DNA of 64,000 bases from an uncultured Coriobacteriaceae bacterium (GTDB lineage: Bacteria > Actinomycetota > Coriobacteriia > Coriobacteriales > Atopobiaceae): NCBI GenBank assembly GCA_902777325.1, contig CACYTH010000006.1, positions 62,001-126,000 on the forward strand. The letters run 5' to 3'. Under the pieces are notes generated by a model, which saw only the letters and a list, made by a program, of their open reading frames with translations, ran no database searches and was not told the origin of the DNA. Shown here in pieces: positions 25,723-34,613 of this stretch. How positions within the stretch are numbered: position 1 is the first letter of the stretch; the number at the start of each line of letters is the position of its first letter. Both the position numbers and the translations under genes were made by a program.

Positions 25723-28700
25723 CGGCCTCCGCCTCTTGTGGATCGGCGGTCGCCTCGGTGACGTCCGAGCCGATCGACGAGGTTCGGTCGGTGCCGCTCA
25801 CCTTGTCGTTTATGCGGTCGCGCAGCGCCTTGAGCTCGCCTTCGGCCTCCTCGGCAGTCACAAACCTCGGCTGCGGCGTGAACACCGACGACGCGTTGTC
25901 GCTGATGCCCATGCTGCGCAGGATGTTGTTCTGCTGATCGTAGGGCGCATCGACGATGTGCGTGGTGCTCACCAGGTCGAGCTCGCCCAGCTGGGCGTAG
26001 TCGATGTCCTCCGAGTACGGCAGGTAGAGCGCGTTCCAGTCGGTACTGGTGCGCGAGAGCGTGGACAGGTCGGTCAGCGGGTTGGCGTGCAGCGCCAGCG
26101 CATAGAACTCCGTTCCAAAGGGAAGGCCCTCGGCCGAGGTGATACGGTTGTGGTCGAGCAGCACGTTGCAGCGCACGCCGTACTTGTCGGCCGACCCCAT
26201 GCCCGAGAGGCAGGTGACGTCGCTGATCTGGTTGTTGCCGAGGTCGAGGTTCTCCAGCACGCCCGTCGAGGACTCGAGCGCCGAGATGTCGGTGATCTGG
26301 TTGTTGCTGGCGAGCAGCGAGTCGAGCTCGGGCTTGTCCTGCATGCCGTCGAGCGTGGTGACCTGGTTGTCGTTCATGACCACAAAGCGCAGCTTGGAGC
26401 ACTCGGCAAGCGAGGCCACCGACGTGATTCGGTTGAACGAGACGTTGAGCGCCAGGAGCTTGACGAAGCCGTTGCCCAGCGCGTCGATGGACGCGATCTG
26501 GTTGTCCTGCAGGGCCAGAAGCTCGAGCTTCGAGCAGCTCGCGAGCTTGCTGACGTCGGTCAGCCGGTTGTGCGAGGCGTTGAGCTGCTCCAACGCGATG
26601 AAGCGCTCGCACACGTCGAGGTTCTCAAGCTGGTTGGAGGCCAGGCTCAGGTACTCCATCTTTCCGCACGCCGCAAGTGCCATGACGTCGGCAAGCTGAT
26701 TGGAAGAGAGGTCGACGCGCCTGAGCGACGTGCTGTCGGCAAGCGCGGAGATGTCAGAGAGCCGGTTGCGCGCCAGCGAGAGCTCGCTGAGGGCCTCGAG
26801 GCCCTCGAGGCCGTCGGCCGTGGTCAGGCTGTTGTCGGCAAGCGAAACGCGCCAGAGGCTCTCGTGGCCGCTCACGCCGTCTATCGAACTCAGGCCATTG
26901 GCGTCCGCCACGAGGTCCTCGAGCTCCGCGCACGCCTTGAGCGGGCTCAGGTCGTGCACCTGGTTCTGCGACATCCACAGCGTGGCCAGCTTGGGGCAGT
27001 CGGCAAGCGGCGAGATGTCGCTCAGGTGGTTGCCCACCACCTGCAGCTCCTCGAGCTCGGGCATGTCCGACACGAAGTCGATGGCGGAGAGCTCGCACAG
27101 GTTGACCGAGAGCCTCTTCAAGCCCTTGGCCTTCGCGAGCGGCGCCGACGCGTCTCCCGACAGGTCGATGCCGGACAGGTCAAGCTCCTCGAGCTTGGGC
27201 AGGGCACCCACAAAGGAGATGTCGCTCACACCCGCGACCGGCGTCAGGTCGAGGCGCGTAAGGCCCGTGAAGTGCGAGAGCGCGTCCGTGCCACCGGAGA
27301 CCTCGACCATCGAGATGGCGAGGTGCTCGACCGTGGGCATCTCCTTGGGGAAGAGCTTTGCCAGACTTGCGGACTCCATGCCGGATATGCGCAGGTCGGT
27401 GAGGTTGGGAAGGGCGGCAAGCGGGCTCAGGTCAGTAAAGCCGGTGCAGGCGTCAAAGGAGATCTCGGTCACCTGGCTGCGTTCGGAGAGCCGTTGGATG
27501 GCCTCGTCGGAGACGACGCACTTCACAAAGCTCACCTTGGTGACCTCGGCGCTTCTCGTCGCCTCGTCGATGGTGTCAGGGTTGACGCCCTGGTCCATGA
27601 CGGTGGCCACCTGCTGGCCCGTGCTCGAGCTCGATGCGCCAAACCGCGCCAGCACCAGGGCGCCACCGATAAGCGCCACGACGGCCAGAACTGCCAGGGG
27701 CAAGATGAGCTTGCGCAGGTCGAAGCCTTGGCGAGAGTCGCGCGAGGACTTCTCCCAGCCCGTCCCCTTGCCCTGTGCCGTTGCCGTCTTGGTCTCGGGC
27801 TTGCCCTCGGCCTTGCGTCCGCCGTCGGTCCGAGGTCCAGCCTCGGTCTTGGCTCCGGCCTCGGCCTTGGTTCCGACTTCGGTCTTGGTCCCGGTTTCGT
27901 TTCTGGCTCCGACTTCGGTTCCAGATCCGCCCCCAGATGAGCCTACCTTGGCACCCGCGGACTCCCCCGTCTTGGCCCCCGTCGACGAGGCCGTCTGGAC
28001 CGCCTGACTGGTCACGGTGGTTGCAGGCGCCCCCGCCGCACCGCGCAGTCCCTGCAGCAGCTCGCCCGCGTGCTGGGTGCGTGCGTGGTAGTCGAGCGCC
28101 AGGGCGCGCATCAGGGCGTCCTCAGCCACAGCCGGCAGGCTTACGCCCAGCTCGGAAGGCCGCTTGACGGTGTCTGCAAACGTGCGCTGCAGACTGTCCG
28201 CGGGAGGGGTGCCGACAAGGCAGCAGTAGGCCGTTGCGGCCAGCGCGTACACGTCGGTCCACGGACCCTGCGTCGCCACGTCCCCAAACTGCTCGGGCGG
28301 GGCAAAGCCGGGCCTCACGGTGACCGTCACGCCCTCACGCTGGCTTGCGCCGAGCACGGACCCAAAGTCGAGCAGCGTGCCGGTGCCCTCGGGAGTCACG
28401 CGCACGTTGTCCGGGCTCACGTCGCGGTGCACCATGCCCGCCTCGTGGAGGCGGTCGAGCACGGAGGCAACCGGGGCAAGGACGGCAACCGTCTGCTCGA
28501 GCGTGAGCTTGCCCTGCCGCTCCACCACATCCGCAAGGTCCTCGCCCGCGACGTAGTCCATGACCAGGCAGATGTCGCCGTCGACCTCAATCAGGTCGCG
28601 CACGCTGGCAATGCCGGGCTCCGACGAGAAGCGCGCCAAGGCACGCGCCTCGCGCACATAGCGGTCGCGACGCGAGGGGTCGACGTTGCTGAACGCCTTG

Positions 28701-28825
28701 AGCGCCACGTCAACGTCGAGCAGCTCGTCGTGGGCACGCCACGTCTCACCAAAGCCACCGCTTCCGACCTTCTCCTCCAGCCTGAAGCGACCTATCGTCT
28801 CTCCACTGTGCCAACCTTCGGCCAT
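25709..28825 (-). CDS. Transmembrane Ser/Thr protein kinase with extracellular leucine-rich repeats
   Basis: 1038 residues. The kinase domain covers about 12-265: glycine loop GSGGFGETW (21-29), Lys43 in VALKAF, HRDVSPDN with Asp135, and DFG at 153-155. A Lys/Glu/Thr/Gly-rich linker with short repeats of TKTEVG and AKTEAG type spans 280-360. One membrane helix lies at 372-394. The rest is extracellular: about twenty leucine-rich repeats of 21-23 residues, with LxxLxLxxNxLxDI units, to about residue 950, then a short tail. The layout mimics plant receptor kinases. It heads the operon with an FHA-ABC ATPase and a permease. The ATG at 28825 replaces an upstream GTG/ATG frame that has no homology. 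Confidence 0.9.
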   Translation of the reverse strand: MAEGWHSGETIGRFRLEEKVGSGGFGETWRAHDELLDVDVALKAFSNVDPSRRDRYVREARALARFSSEPGIASVRDLIEVDGDICLVMDYVAGEDLADVVERQGKLTLEQTVAVLAPVASVLDRLHEAGMVHRDVSPDNVRVTPEGTGTLLDFGSVLGASQREGVTVTVRPGFAPPEQFGDVATQGPWTDVYALAATAYCCLVGTPPADSLQRTFADTVKRPSELGVSLPAVAEDALMRALALDYHARTQHAGELLQGLRGAAGAPATTVTSQAVQTASSTGAKTGESAGAKVGSSGGGSGTEVGARNETGTKTEVGTKAEAGAKTEAGPRTDGGRKAEGKPETKTATAQGKGTGWEKSSRDSRQGFDLRKLILPLAVLAVVALIGGALVLARFGASSSSTGQQVATVMDQGVNPDTIDEATRSAEVTKVSFVKCVVSDEAIQRLSERSQVTEISFDACTGFTDLSPLAALPNLTDLRISGMESASLAKLFPKEMPTVEHLAISMVEVSGGTDALSHFTGLTRLDLTPVAGVSDISFVGALPKLEELDLSGIDLSGDASAPLAKAKGLKRLSVNLCELSAIDFVSDMPELEELQVVGNHLSDISPLADCPKLATLWMSQNQVHDLSPLKACAELEDLVADANGLSSIDGVSGHESLWRVSLADNSLTTADGLEGLEALSELSLARNRLSDISALADSTSLRRVDLSSNQLADVMALAACGKMEYLSLASNQLENLDVCERFIALEQLNASHNRLTDVSKLASCSKLELLALQDNQIASIDALGNGFVKLLALNVSFNRITSVASLAECSKLRFVVMNDNQVTTLDGMQDKPELDSLLASNNQITDISALESSTGVLENLDLGNNQISDVTCLSGMGSADKYGVRCNVLLDHNRITSAEGLPFGTEFYALALHANPLTDLSTLSRTSTDWNALYLPYSEDIDYAQLGELDLVSTTHIVDAPYDQQNNILRSMGISDNASSVFTPQPRFVTAEEAEGELKALRDRINDKVSGTDRTSSIGSDVTEATADPQEAEADADA

Positions 28826-28984
28826 ACGAAACCGCCTACCACTCGAGAGACCGCCAGCCCGTCGGCGGCCCACACTGACACAACAGTCTATCCTAAACAA
28901 CTGCCCGCCCAAGCGCGCACAGGCGCCTGGGCGGGCCTACCCCATCCGCATCTTGGCCTGCCGCGCAGAGCGCCTTTGGCGGAG

Positions 28985-29602
28985 CTACCTCACAAAGTGC
29001 GTCCAGACGCCCTCCTCGCGCTCGGGCAGGCCGTAGCGCTCGCGACCCAGCTCGATCGAGCGCATCAGGAAGGTCATGTTGCGGGCGAGCGTGCGCATCT
29101 GCTGCAGGCCCTCGCCGTCCTGCTCGGCCTCGCCCGGCATGCGCCCGTGCACCCCGTTCCAGTACTGGCCCGACGCCACCGGCATGCCGCTGATGGTGAA
29201 GTACTTGTTGAGCTCGTCGAAGGTTGCCGTGAGGCCCCCGCGGCGCGCCACGGCCACGGCCGCGCCGACCTTCATCGTGGCATCGAACTGCTTGGAGTAG
29301 AACAGGCGGTCGAGCACCGCCACCAGCGTCGCGTTTGCGGAGCCGTAGTAGACGGGAGAGCCCACCACAAGGCCGTCCGCCTGCTCGAAGAGCGGCGCGA
29401 GCTCGTTTACCACGTCATCAAACACGCAGGCGCCCTTCTTTGCGCATCCGCCGCAGGCCATGCATCCGCGCACGGCCTGGTTGCCCACCTGCACGTACGT
29501 GACCTCCACGCCCTCCTGCTCGAAGACGCCCTGCATCTCCTGCAGCGCGCGTGCCGTGTTGCCCTTTGCCCTCGGGCTTCCGTTGATCATCAGAACCTTC
29601 AT
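28985..29602 (-). CDS. Iron-sulfur flavoprotein-like NADPH-dependent FMN reductase
   Basis: 205 residues. MKVLMINGSPRAKGNT binds FMN phosphate. C47, C50, C53 and C59 (CMACGGCAKKGAC) form the compact four-cysteine motif of iron-sulfur flavoproteins. VVGSPVYYGSANATLVAVLD is the second FMN-contact block. It would pass electrons from ferredoxin or NADPH to an unknown acceptor. GGGAGGC precedes the ATG at 29602. Next upstream is a multidomain flavin oxidoreductase with a hairpin between them, so they may be separate units. Confidence 0.83.
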   Translation of the reverse strand: MKVLMINGSPRAKGNTARALQEMQGVFEQEGVEVTYVQVGNQAVRGCMACGGCAKKGACVFDDVVNELAPLFEQADGLVVGSPVYYGSANATLVAVLDRLFYSKQFDATMKVGAAVAVARRGGLTATFDELNKYFTISGMPVASGQYWNGVHGRMPGEAEQDGEGLQQMRTLARNMTFLMRSIELGRERYGLPEREEGVWTHFVR

Positions 29603-29623
29603 GCGAGATGCCTCCCATATACG

Positions 29624-29655
29624 GGGCGGCGCCCCCGTCTCCGAAGGCGCCGCCC
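29624..29655 (-). terminator. Hairpin after the flavin oxidoreductase gene
   Basis: GGGCGGCGCC (29624-29633) pairs with GGCGCCGCCC (29646-29655). No T tract follows on the minus strand. Confidence 0.5.
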
Positions 29656-29675
29656 AAAGACTTGTGCCCTTAAGT

Positions 29676-31640
29676 CTACTTGACGGAACGCGCCGCGTCA
29701 TAGCCTCCGGTCACGGCCTCCTGGATGCGCCCGACCTTCTCGGAGTCACCGGCGATGATGACGGGAACGCCCAGCTCGGACGTCCACGCGGGAGCCGCCG
29801 TAGGCCTCATGCCCAGCGAGAGCACCAAGTGGTCGAAGCTCGCCTCCACCTGCTCGCCGTCGGCCTTCTCGAACGTGGCCACGTTGCCCTCCACCTTGAG
29901 CAGCTTGTGGCCGGGATTGAGGGTTGTGTCGGTCTGGCCGAGACGGCTCATGATGTCGATCATGTTCTGGAAGAAGATGCCAGGGCCGATCTCGTCGACC
30001 ATCTCGTAGAGATCCACGTGGCACCCCTGCTTGGAGGAGAGCATCTCGGCGACCTCGATGCCCGTCATGCCGGAGCCGACCACGACGACCTTCTCGCCCG
30101 TGAGCGGCGGCTCGGCCATGATGGCCTCGGGCGGGGTGAGCACCAGCTCGCTCTCAAGGCCGGCAATGCTGCCTGGCTTGACCGGCACGGAGCCGGCAGC
30201 CCAGATGACGGCCACCGGGGCTTCGGCCGCGATGACGTCGGCCGTCGCCTCCACGCCGCGGCGCAGCTCCACCGGCAGGTCGGCAAGCACGTCCTCGTAG
30301 TAGCGGATGAGCCAGTCGAGGCGCCACTTCTTGGGAGGCTTCGCGGCAAAGACGAGCTGTCCGCCCACCTCGGCAGCCTTCTCCAGCACGACCACCTCGA
30401 AGCCACGCAGGCCGAGCACGCGCGCCGCCTCCAGGCCTGCCGGGCCGGAGCCCACCACCACGACCTTGCGGCCGTCGCCGTCCTTCTCGAGCGGTTTGAG
30501 GTCGCACTCGCGTCCCGCCTCGGGGTTGACCGAGCAGACCATGGGGCTGAAGGGGTCCTCGTGAGCCGCCATGAGGCTCTCGATGCAGCGCATGCAGCTG
30601 ATGCACGGACGGATGAGCTTGTCGGCGCCCTCGCGCACCTTGTTGCCCCAGTCGGGATCGGCAAAGAACTGGCGCGCGGAGCCCACCATGGCCACGCCAC
30701 CGTCGATCAGGTCCATGGCCGTCTCGGGATGGCGCACCACCGAGCAGGCGATCACGGGGATGTCCACCGCGGCGGCAATGGTCTTGCCGTTGACGGACTT
30801 CCAGCCCTCGTCAAAGCCGACCGGCTCCCATGCCCAGTTCATGGTCTCGTAGTTGCCGGCGGAGACGTCGATGGCGTCGGCGCCCCACTGCTCGAAGAGC
30901 TTGCAGTACTCCACGGCCATGTCGAGCGTGATGCCGTCCTCGATGCCGACCATGCGCATGTACTCGTCGGCAGTCAGGCGCACGATGATGGGGAACTCGG
31001 GGCTGGTGCGCTCGCGGATGCCGCAGATTATGCGGCGCACGATCTCGGCGCGGTTCTCGAGGCTGCCGCCAAACTCGTCGTCGCGATGGTTGGTGTAGGG
31101 CGAGAGGAACTGGCAGAGCAGGTAGCCATGCGCGCAGTGCAGCTCCACGGCGTCGGCGCCGCTCTTCCACACGCGCACGCCAGCCGCGATGAACTCCTCG
31201 ATGATGTCGAGCACCTCGTCGTGCTCGAGGGCCCTCGTGGGGGCACCGGTGAGCTTGCTCGGCTGGCCGGAGGGGCTGACGGTCACGCCGTCAACGCACA
31301 GCGGCGGCACGCCCTGGCAGCCCGGATGGTAGATCTCAACCGCAAACTTGGCGCCCGTGGCCTGTGTGGCCTCGGCCATCTTGCGGAAGCTCGGAATGGC
31401 CTCGTCGTTGTCGAGCACGAGGTTGCGCGCATCGCCACGTCCGGCAATGCGGTCGACCGAGCAGACCTCGGTGATCACCAGGCCGCAGCCACCTGCGCCG
31501 CGCGCGGCGTAGAAGTCGCAGTCGCGCTGGCTGGCATCGCCGTTGAGCTCCGCGTAGTAGTTGCCCATGGGCTCGAAGACCAGGCGGTTGGGTACCACCA
31601 TGCCGTTGATCTTGACGGGCTCGAATAGCTTCTCGTACAT
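29676..31640 (-). CDS. NADH:flavin oxidoreductase / 2,4-dienoyl-CoA reductase-type flavoenzyme
   Basis: 654 residues. The N-terminal TIM barrel (about 1-340) is old-yellow-enzyme type, with LFEPVKINGMVVPNRLV and the active-site strand VELHCAHGYLLCQFLSP. A [4Fe-4S] site follows (CISCMRC, then a Cys in VCSVNPEAGRE). The C-terminal half has two dinucleotide folds, VVVVGSGPAGLEAARVLG and VVVVGSGMTGIEVAEML. This is the layout of FadH, trimethylamine dehydrogenase and BaiCD/BaiH, which reduce enoyl bonds with NAD(P)H. The substrate is unknown. GAGAGGGGA precedes the ATG at 31640. Confidence 0.87.
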   Translation of the reverse strand: MYEKLFEPVKINGMVVPNRLVFEPMGNYYAELNGDASQRDCDFYAARGAGGCGLVITEVCSVDRIAGRGDARNLVLDNDEAIPSFRKMAEATQATGAKFAVEIYHPGCQGVPPLCVDGVTVSPSGQPSKLTGAPTRALEHDEVLDIIEEFIAAGVRVWKSGADAVELHCAHGYLLCQFLSPYTNHRDDEFGGSLENRAEIVRRIICGIRERTSPEFPIIVRLTADEYMRMVGIEDGITLDMAVEYCKLFEQWGADAIDVSAGNYETMNWAWEPVGFDEGWKSVNGKTIAAAVDIPVIACSVVRHPETAMDLIDGGVAMVGSARQFFADPDWGNKVREGADKLIRPCISCMRCIESLMAAHEDPFSPMVCSVNPEAGRECDLKPLEKDGDGRKVVVVGSGPAGLEAARVLGLRGFEVVVLEKAAEVGGQLVFAAKPPKKWRLDWLIRYYEDVLADLPVELRRGVEATADVIAAEAPVAVIWAAGSVPVKPGSIAGLESELVLTPPEAIMAEPPLTGEKVVVVGSGMTGIEVAEMLSSKQGCHVDLYEMVDEIGPGIFFQNMIDIMSRLGQTDTTLNPGHKLLKVEGNVATFEKADGEQVEASFDHLVLSLGMRPTAAPAWTSELGVPVIIAGDSEKVGRIQEAVTGGYDAARSVK

Positions 31641-31665
31641 GTTGTCCCCTCTCCTCAAAGACGTT

Positions 31666-31713
31666 CGCGACCCTCGCGGACACCCCCATCATGGGGCATC
31701 GGCGAGGGTCGCG
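31666..31713 (-). terminator. Terminator of the B3/4-domain gene
   Basis: CGCGACCCTCGC (31666-31677) and GCGAGGGTCGCG (31702-31713) form a 12-bp stem, with an inner CCCC/GGGG pair. Confidence 0.7.
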
Positions 31714-31760
31714 GAGCTACTCGTCGGTAGAGAAGGATGTGGCGTCGGTGTCCCGAGCGC

Positions 31761-32480
31761 CTAGCAAAGCTCCATCTCGGGATGCTCGTGCGTGAGCACC
31801 TCCTTGTGGGTCACCGTGGCACCGAGGATCTCCTCGAGCTGGCCGGCCAGCTCGTCGACGGCCTCCTGCAGGTCGCCCAGGCGCTCGGGCTGGATGTTCT
31901 CCATGATGAAGACGCAGTGCGGGGTGTTGTCGCTGACCTCGGTGCGCTGGCCGTCACGCCAGTTCCAGCAGCGGCAGACGGCGCCGGCGTCGTCCACATA
32001 GCACAGCTCGCCCGGCAGCGTGGGGTCGTTCTCGTCTGAGCCGATGGGCAGGAAGTAGTCGCCGCCGTCGGTCACCTTCAGGCGGAAGGTGCCCTCGAAG
32101 GCATCGACGTTCTCGGCGCCCATGGGGATGGCGTACTTGAGCGAGATGGCGTTGGAGATGTCGACCGAGGGGTTGATGTGGCCCACGGGGTTGTCCTTGA
32201 GCACGCGCTTGAGCAGGTTCTCCACCGAGCTGCGCACGCCCTTCTTGGTCTTGAACTTGCGATAGGCCTCGCGCCACACGGCTGGGACCTCGTTCTTGGA
32301 GATGGTGTTGTCAGGCACCCACTTCTGGGCGAGCACGTTGGCGCGGTCGAGCAGCTTGGCAGCCTTAGCAGCGTTCTCCTCGCTCACCTGGTCGGTGGGA
32401 AGGATGCCGTCGGCCACCACGACGCCGATCGACGCCTCGGGAAAAAGCTTCCAGAAAGACTCCTCGCAGACAAACTTCAT
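31761..32480 (-). CDS. B3/B4 tRNA-binding-domain protein (PheT-like domain)
   Basis: 239 residues. The stretch from about residue 60 to 210 matches the B3/B4 domain of the phenylalanyl-tRNA synthetase beta chain: VPAVWREAYRKFKTKKGVRS, then PVGHINPSVDISNAISLKYA and YDxAG-type blocks with a glycine-rich FLPIG turn. Stand-alone versions are common in Gram-positive bacteria, and a role in editing mischarged tRNA or binding amino acid-nucleotide compounds is suspected. The ATG at 32480 lies after an AGGGAGG site. A 60-nt AT-rich stretch upstream (32541-32600) probably holds the promoter. Confidence 0.82.
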   Translation of the reverse strand: MKFVCEESFWKLFPEASIGVVVADGILPTDQVSEENAAKAAKLLDRANVLAQKWVPDNTISKNEVPAVWREAYRKFKTKKGVRSSVENLLKRVLKDNPVGHINPSVDISNAISLKYAIPMGAENVDAFEGTFRLKVTDGGDYFLPIGSDENDPTLPGELCYVDDAGAVCRCWNWRDGQRTEVSDNTPHCVFIMENIQPERLGDLQEAVDELAGQLEEILGATVTHKEVLTHEHPEMELC

Positions 32481-32540
32481 GTATGCCTCCCTGCATACGG
32501 GCGCATCCGCGCCGGCTGATTGCGGAGCATATAGTAGCAT

Positions 32541-32760
32541 CGAAGAGGGCCTGTGAGTATTAATTCGTAATATTTTCCAATATTTTTACTCCAAATATGT
32601 GGTTTGTACCTATGAATATGCATTATTATCCGCAAAGGATATGTATATCGCCTTGCAGGGGCAAACGAGTTTCCACAGGTAGCATGGGCACTATGGCTCA
32701 AGCAAAACGAATCGAACCCTCAAACTGCCCGCTCTGGATGCATACTCTGATTGCGGGAAT
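32541..32760. other. AT-rich intergenic region
   Basis: About 220 bases with far lower GC than the surroundings, in a 430-bp gap between divergent genes. It includes several TATAAT- and TATGAA-like hexamers and a TATAGTAG on the minus-strand side. It most likely holds the promoters of the two flanking genes. No coding region or structured RNA is seen. Confidence 0.5.
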
Positions 32761-32911
32761 GGATTGAGTTATGCAATCGAAGTGCGGCCTTATTCATACC
32801 AGACACCCTCGACCAGATTGGCCTTCGCCGCAATCTCGCAACGAGCGACACCCCACACTGCTACCCTAGGACTTACATCATCGCATTGTCATGCGCACGA
32901 GAGGGGTAGTC

Positions 32912-33937
32912 ATGATTCCTATCAGCTGGCAGGCCATCCGCAAGGCGCCGCGCGCGGCAAAGGCCGTCGGGGCCATCCTGGGCATCCCGGCCATCATGAC
33001 CGCCGGATACACCCTGATCTCCCACGCCGTTTACCATCGCTCCAACCTGAGCACGGCAAACGAGCTCTACCTGCGCGCCACCGGTGGCACCAAGAAGCTG
33101 CTCAAGGACATGGTCCTTCTCGACAACACCGTGCTGGAGAGCGCCGAGACCAACAACCGCCGCTACACCATACCCTCCTCCGTCACGCTCAACGTGTCGA
33201 CTGCCGAGGAGATGATCGGCGGGCATCAGGTGTTCTATCTCAACCGGCGTCCCATCAACGACCGCGCGGTCATCTTCCTGCATGGCGGGTGCTACCTCTA
33301 TCAGCCCACGGCCGAGCACTGGAAGTTCTTGGAGACCATCGCCGAGCGCACGCGCGCCGAGGTGATCGTCCCGCTCTATCCGCTCGCGCCGATCCACGGG
33401 GCAGTCGAGGCGCTCGACTTCACGGCAGAGGTGTACCGTCGGACGCTCGACAAGTACGGGGCAGCCAACGTCACCATCATGGGCGACTCCTGCGGAGGCG
33501 GCATTGCGGCGAGCTTCGCCGAGTATCTGCCCACGCTTGGCCTGGAGCAGCCGGCGCACCTCATTCTCATTTCGCCGTGGGTGGACGCGACGCTGCGCAA
33601 CCCCGACATCCTCGCCTACGAGCACACCGATCCGCAGCTTGGGGTGCAGGGACTGCAGAAGCTGGGCCTCACGTGGGCCAAGGACCTCGATCCCAACGAC
33701 TACCGCGTGAGCCCCGTCAACGGCGAGGTGAGGATGCTTCGCAACGTAATGGTCTTTGTCGGCACGCGCGAGGTGTTCTACCCCGACGCGAGGCTCTTCT
33801 ACGACCGCGTCAACGCCACCGGCGCGCATGCGGAGCTCTATATCGGCCGTGGCCTCAACCACGTGTATCCGCTCATGAGCATTCCGGAGGCCAAGTGGGC
33901 CATCGACCACATGGTGGAGGCCATCTGCATGGACTAG
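32912..33937 (+). CDS. Alpha/beta hydrolase of the hormone-sensitive-lipase family
   Basis: 341 residues. The oxyanion motif is FLHGGCYLYQ and the nucleophile motif GDSCGGGIA, the two marks of the HSL group. The catalytic Asp is likely in the block FVGTREVFYPDARL and the His in GRGLNHVYPL. A hydrophobic stretch at 18-40 (AVGAILGIPAIMTAGYTLI) may anchor it in the membrane. It would hydrolyse a carboxylic ester. GAGAGGGG precedes the ATG. A terminator hairpin follows at 33968. Confidence 0.85.
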   Translation: MIPISWQAIRKAPRAAKAVGAILGIPAIMTAGYTLISHAVYHRSNLSTANELYLRATGGTKKLLKDMVLLDNTVLESAETNNRRYTIPSSVTLNVSTAEEMIGGHQVFYLNRRPINDRAVIFLHGGCYLYQPTAEHWKFLETIAERTRAEVIVPLYPLAPIHGAVEALDFTAEVYRRTLDKYGAANVTIMGDSCGGGIAASFAEYLPTLGLEQPAHLILISPWVDATLRNPDILAYEHTDPQLGVQGLQKLGLTWAKDLDPNDYRVSPVNGEVRMLRNVMVFVGTREVFYPDARLFYDRVNATGAHAELYIGRGLNHVYPLMSIPEAKWAIDHMVEAICMD

Positions 33938-33967
33938 CGCCAGCACCCCTGGTCATAGAGCCTTTCG

Positions 33968-33999
33968 AGCCCGTCTGCGCCTTTGCGCAGGCGGGCTTT
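33968..33999 (+). terminator. Terminator of the HSL-type hydrolase gene
   Basis: AGCCCGTCTGCGC (33968-33980) pairs with GCGCAGGCGGGCT (33985-33997), one mismatch, 4-nt loop, then TTT. Confidence 0.75.
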
Positions 34000-34025
34000 G
34001 CTATAGGGGGCGCCTGCCTGATGCC

Positions 34026-34145
34026 ACTGGTCCGCTCCGGGAGACGGAACGGTGGCTCGTTCCGTCTGTGGCGACGGACCAGTCGGCACCGGTCCGCTCC
34101 TGCGGACGGAACAGGAGCTCGTTCCGGCCGTGGCGACGGACCAGT
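34026..34145. repeat. Two tandem REP-like nested hairpins
   Basis: Two related units of about 58 bp, 62 bp apart. In unit 1 (34026-34083), ACTGGTCCG pairs with CGGACCAGT and an inner AGACGGAAC pairs with GTTCCGTCT. Unit 2 (34088-34145) keeps the outer pair with one change and a weaker inner stem. Confidence 0.75.
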
Positions 34146-34159
34146 CACGCGCGACCTCA

Positions 34160-34244
34160 GTTCGACTCCCCGCAACTCCCACGAAAATGAAAAGCGCCCC
34201 TGCTGGGGCGCCTCGTAATCAAATGGTGGCTGGGGAGGGAGTCG
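34160..34244. repeat. 85-bp tandem duplication, copy 1
   Basis: Identical over 85 bp to 34324-34408 (period 164). It includes a T-arm-like GTTCGACTCCCC, the hairpin GCGCCCC/GGGGCGC that is the terminator sequence on the minus strand, and the start of the tRNA-Phe 3' end ending GGGAGTCG. The T-arm-like part could be a remnant of another tRNA or tmRNA end. Confidence 0.85.
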
Positions 34245-34323
34245 CCGCGCCGCCTCCGGCGGCGCTCCTGGGCCTCGCTGCGCTCGGCCCGCGACGTGCC
34301 ACTGGCACGTCGCGCCCTCGCGG

Positions 34324-34408
34324 GTTCGACTCCCCGCAACTCCCACGAAAATGAAAAGCGCCCCTGCTGGGGCGCCTCGTAATCAAATGGTGGCTGGGGA
34401 GGGAGTCG
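34324..34408. repeat. 85-bp tandem duplication, copy 2, overlapping the left att repeat
   Basis: Identical to 34160-34244. Its right part (34387-34408) is the first 22 bp of the att direct repeat; on the minus strand GCGCCCCAGCAGGGGCGC followed by TTTTCATTTT is the original tRNA-Phe terminator. Confidence 0.85.
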
Positions 34409-34433
34409 AACCCCCGACACAGGGATTTTCAGT
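34387..34433. repeat. Left att repeat (displaced tRNA-Phe 3' end)
   Basis: 47 bp identical to 38857-38903. It contains the CCA end, acceptor 3' strand, T-arm and the anticodon-stem 3' side, but lacks the tRNA 5' half. Confidence 0.92.
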
Positions 34434-34549
34434 GTCTTTAGGCTCAGGAATGCCGATTTTCGTGCGGTTTGGGCGGAAGTAACATATCGGTTTATCAGGT
34501 ATTATCCTAATCCATCGGAACATGACGGCTCAAGCGGATGTATAATGTT

Positions 34550-34582
34550 GGGTGAACAGTGGGTGAACAGTTGGGTGAACAG
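34550..34582 (+). repeat. Left arm-type site array
   Basis: GGGTGAACAG at 34550, 34561 and 34573, spacings 11 and 12 bp. The right-hand array has the same sequence and spacing, so these are likely integrase arm-binding sites. Confidence 0.8.
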
Positions 34583-34613
34583 TTTCAGCGAACCCCCGAC
34601 CATAGGAGCCATC

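Noticed and set aside
25553..27940. A 795-codon open frame antisense to the LRR kinase
   Set aside because: It mirrors the repeats and high GC of the real gene; no family resemblance, no ribosome site, and the opposite strand has clear kinase and LRR motifs.
34160..34180. A second tRNA or tmRNA gene on the plus strand ending in GTTCGACTCCCC
   Set aside because: Only the T-arm-like end is present; no acceptor 5' strand, D-arm or anticodon arm upstream.
34387..34433. A second functional tRNA-Phe at the left end
   Set aside because: Only the 3' part of the tRNA is present; the 5' half and promoter are missing.
34545..34613. Upstream extension of the integrase from an ATG at 34545
   Set aside because: It would translate the repeat array; the ATG at 34614 has a good ribosome site and starts at the family's usual N-terminus.
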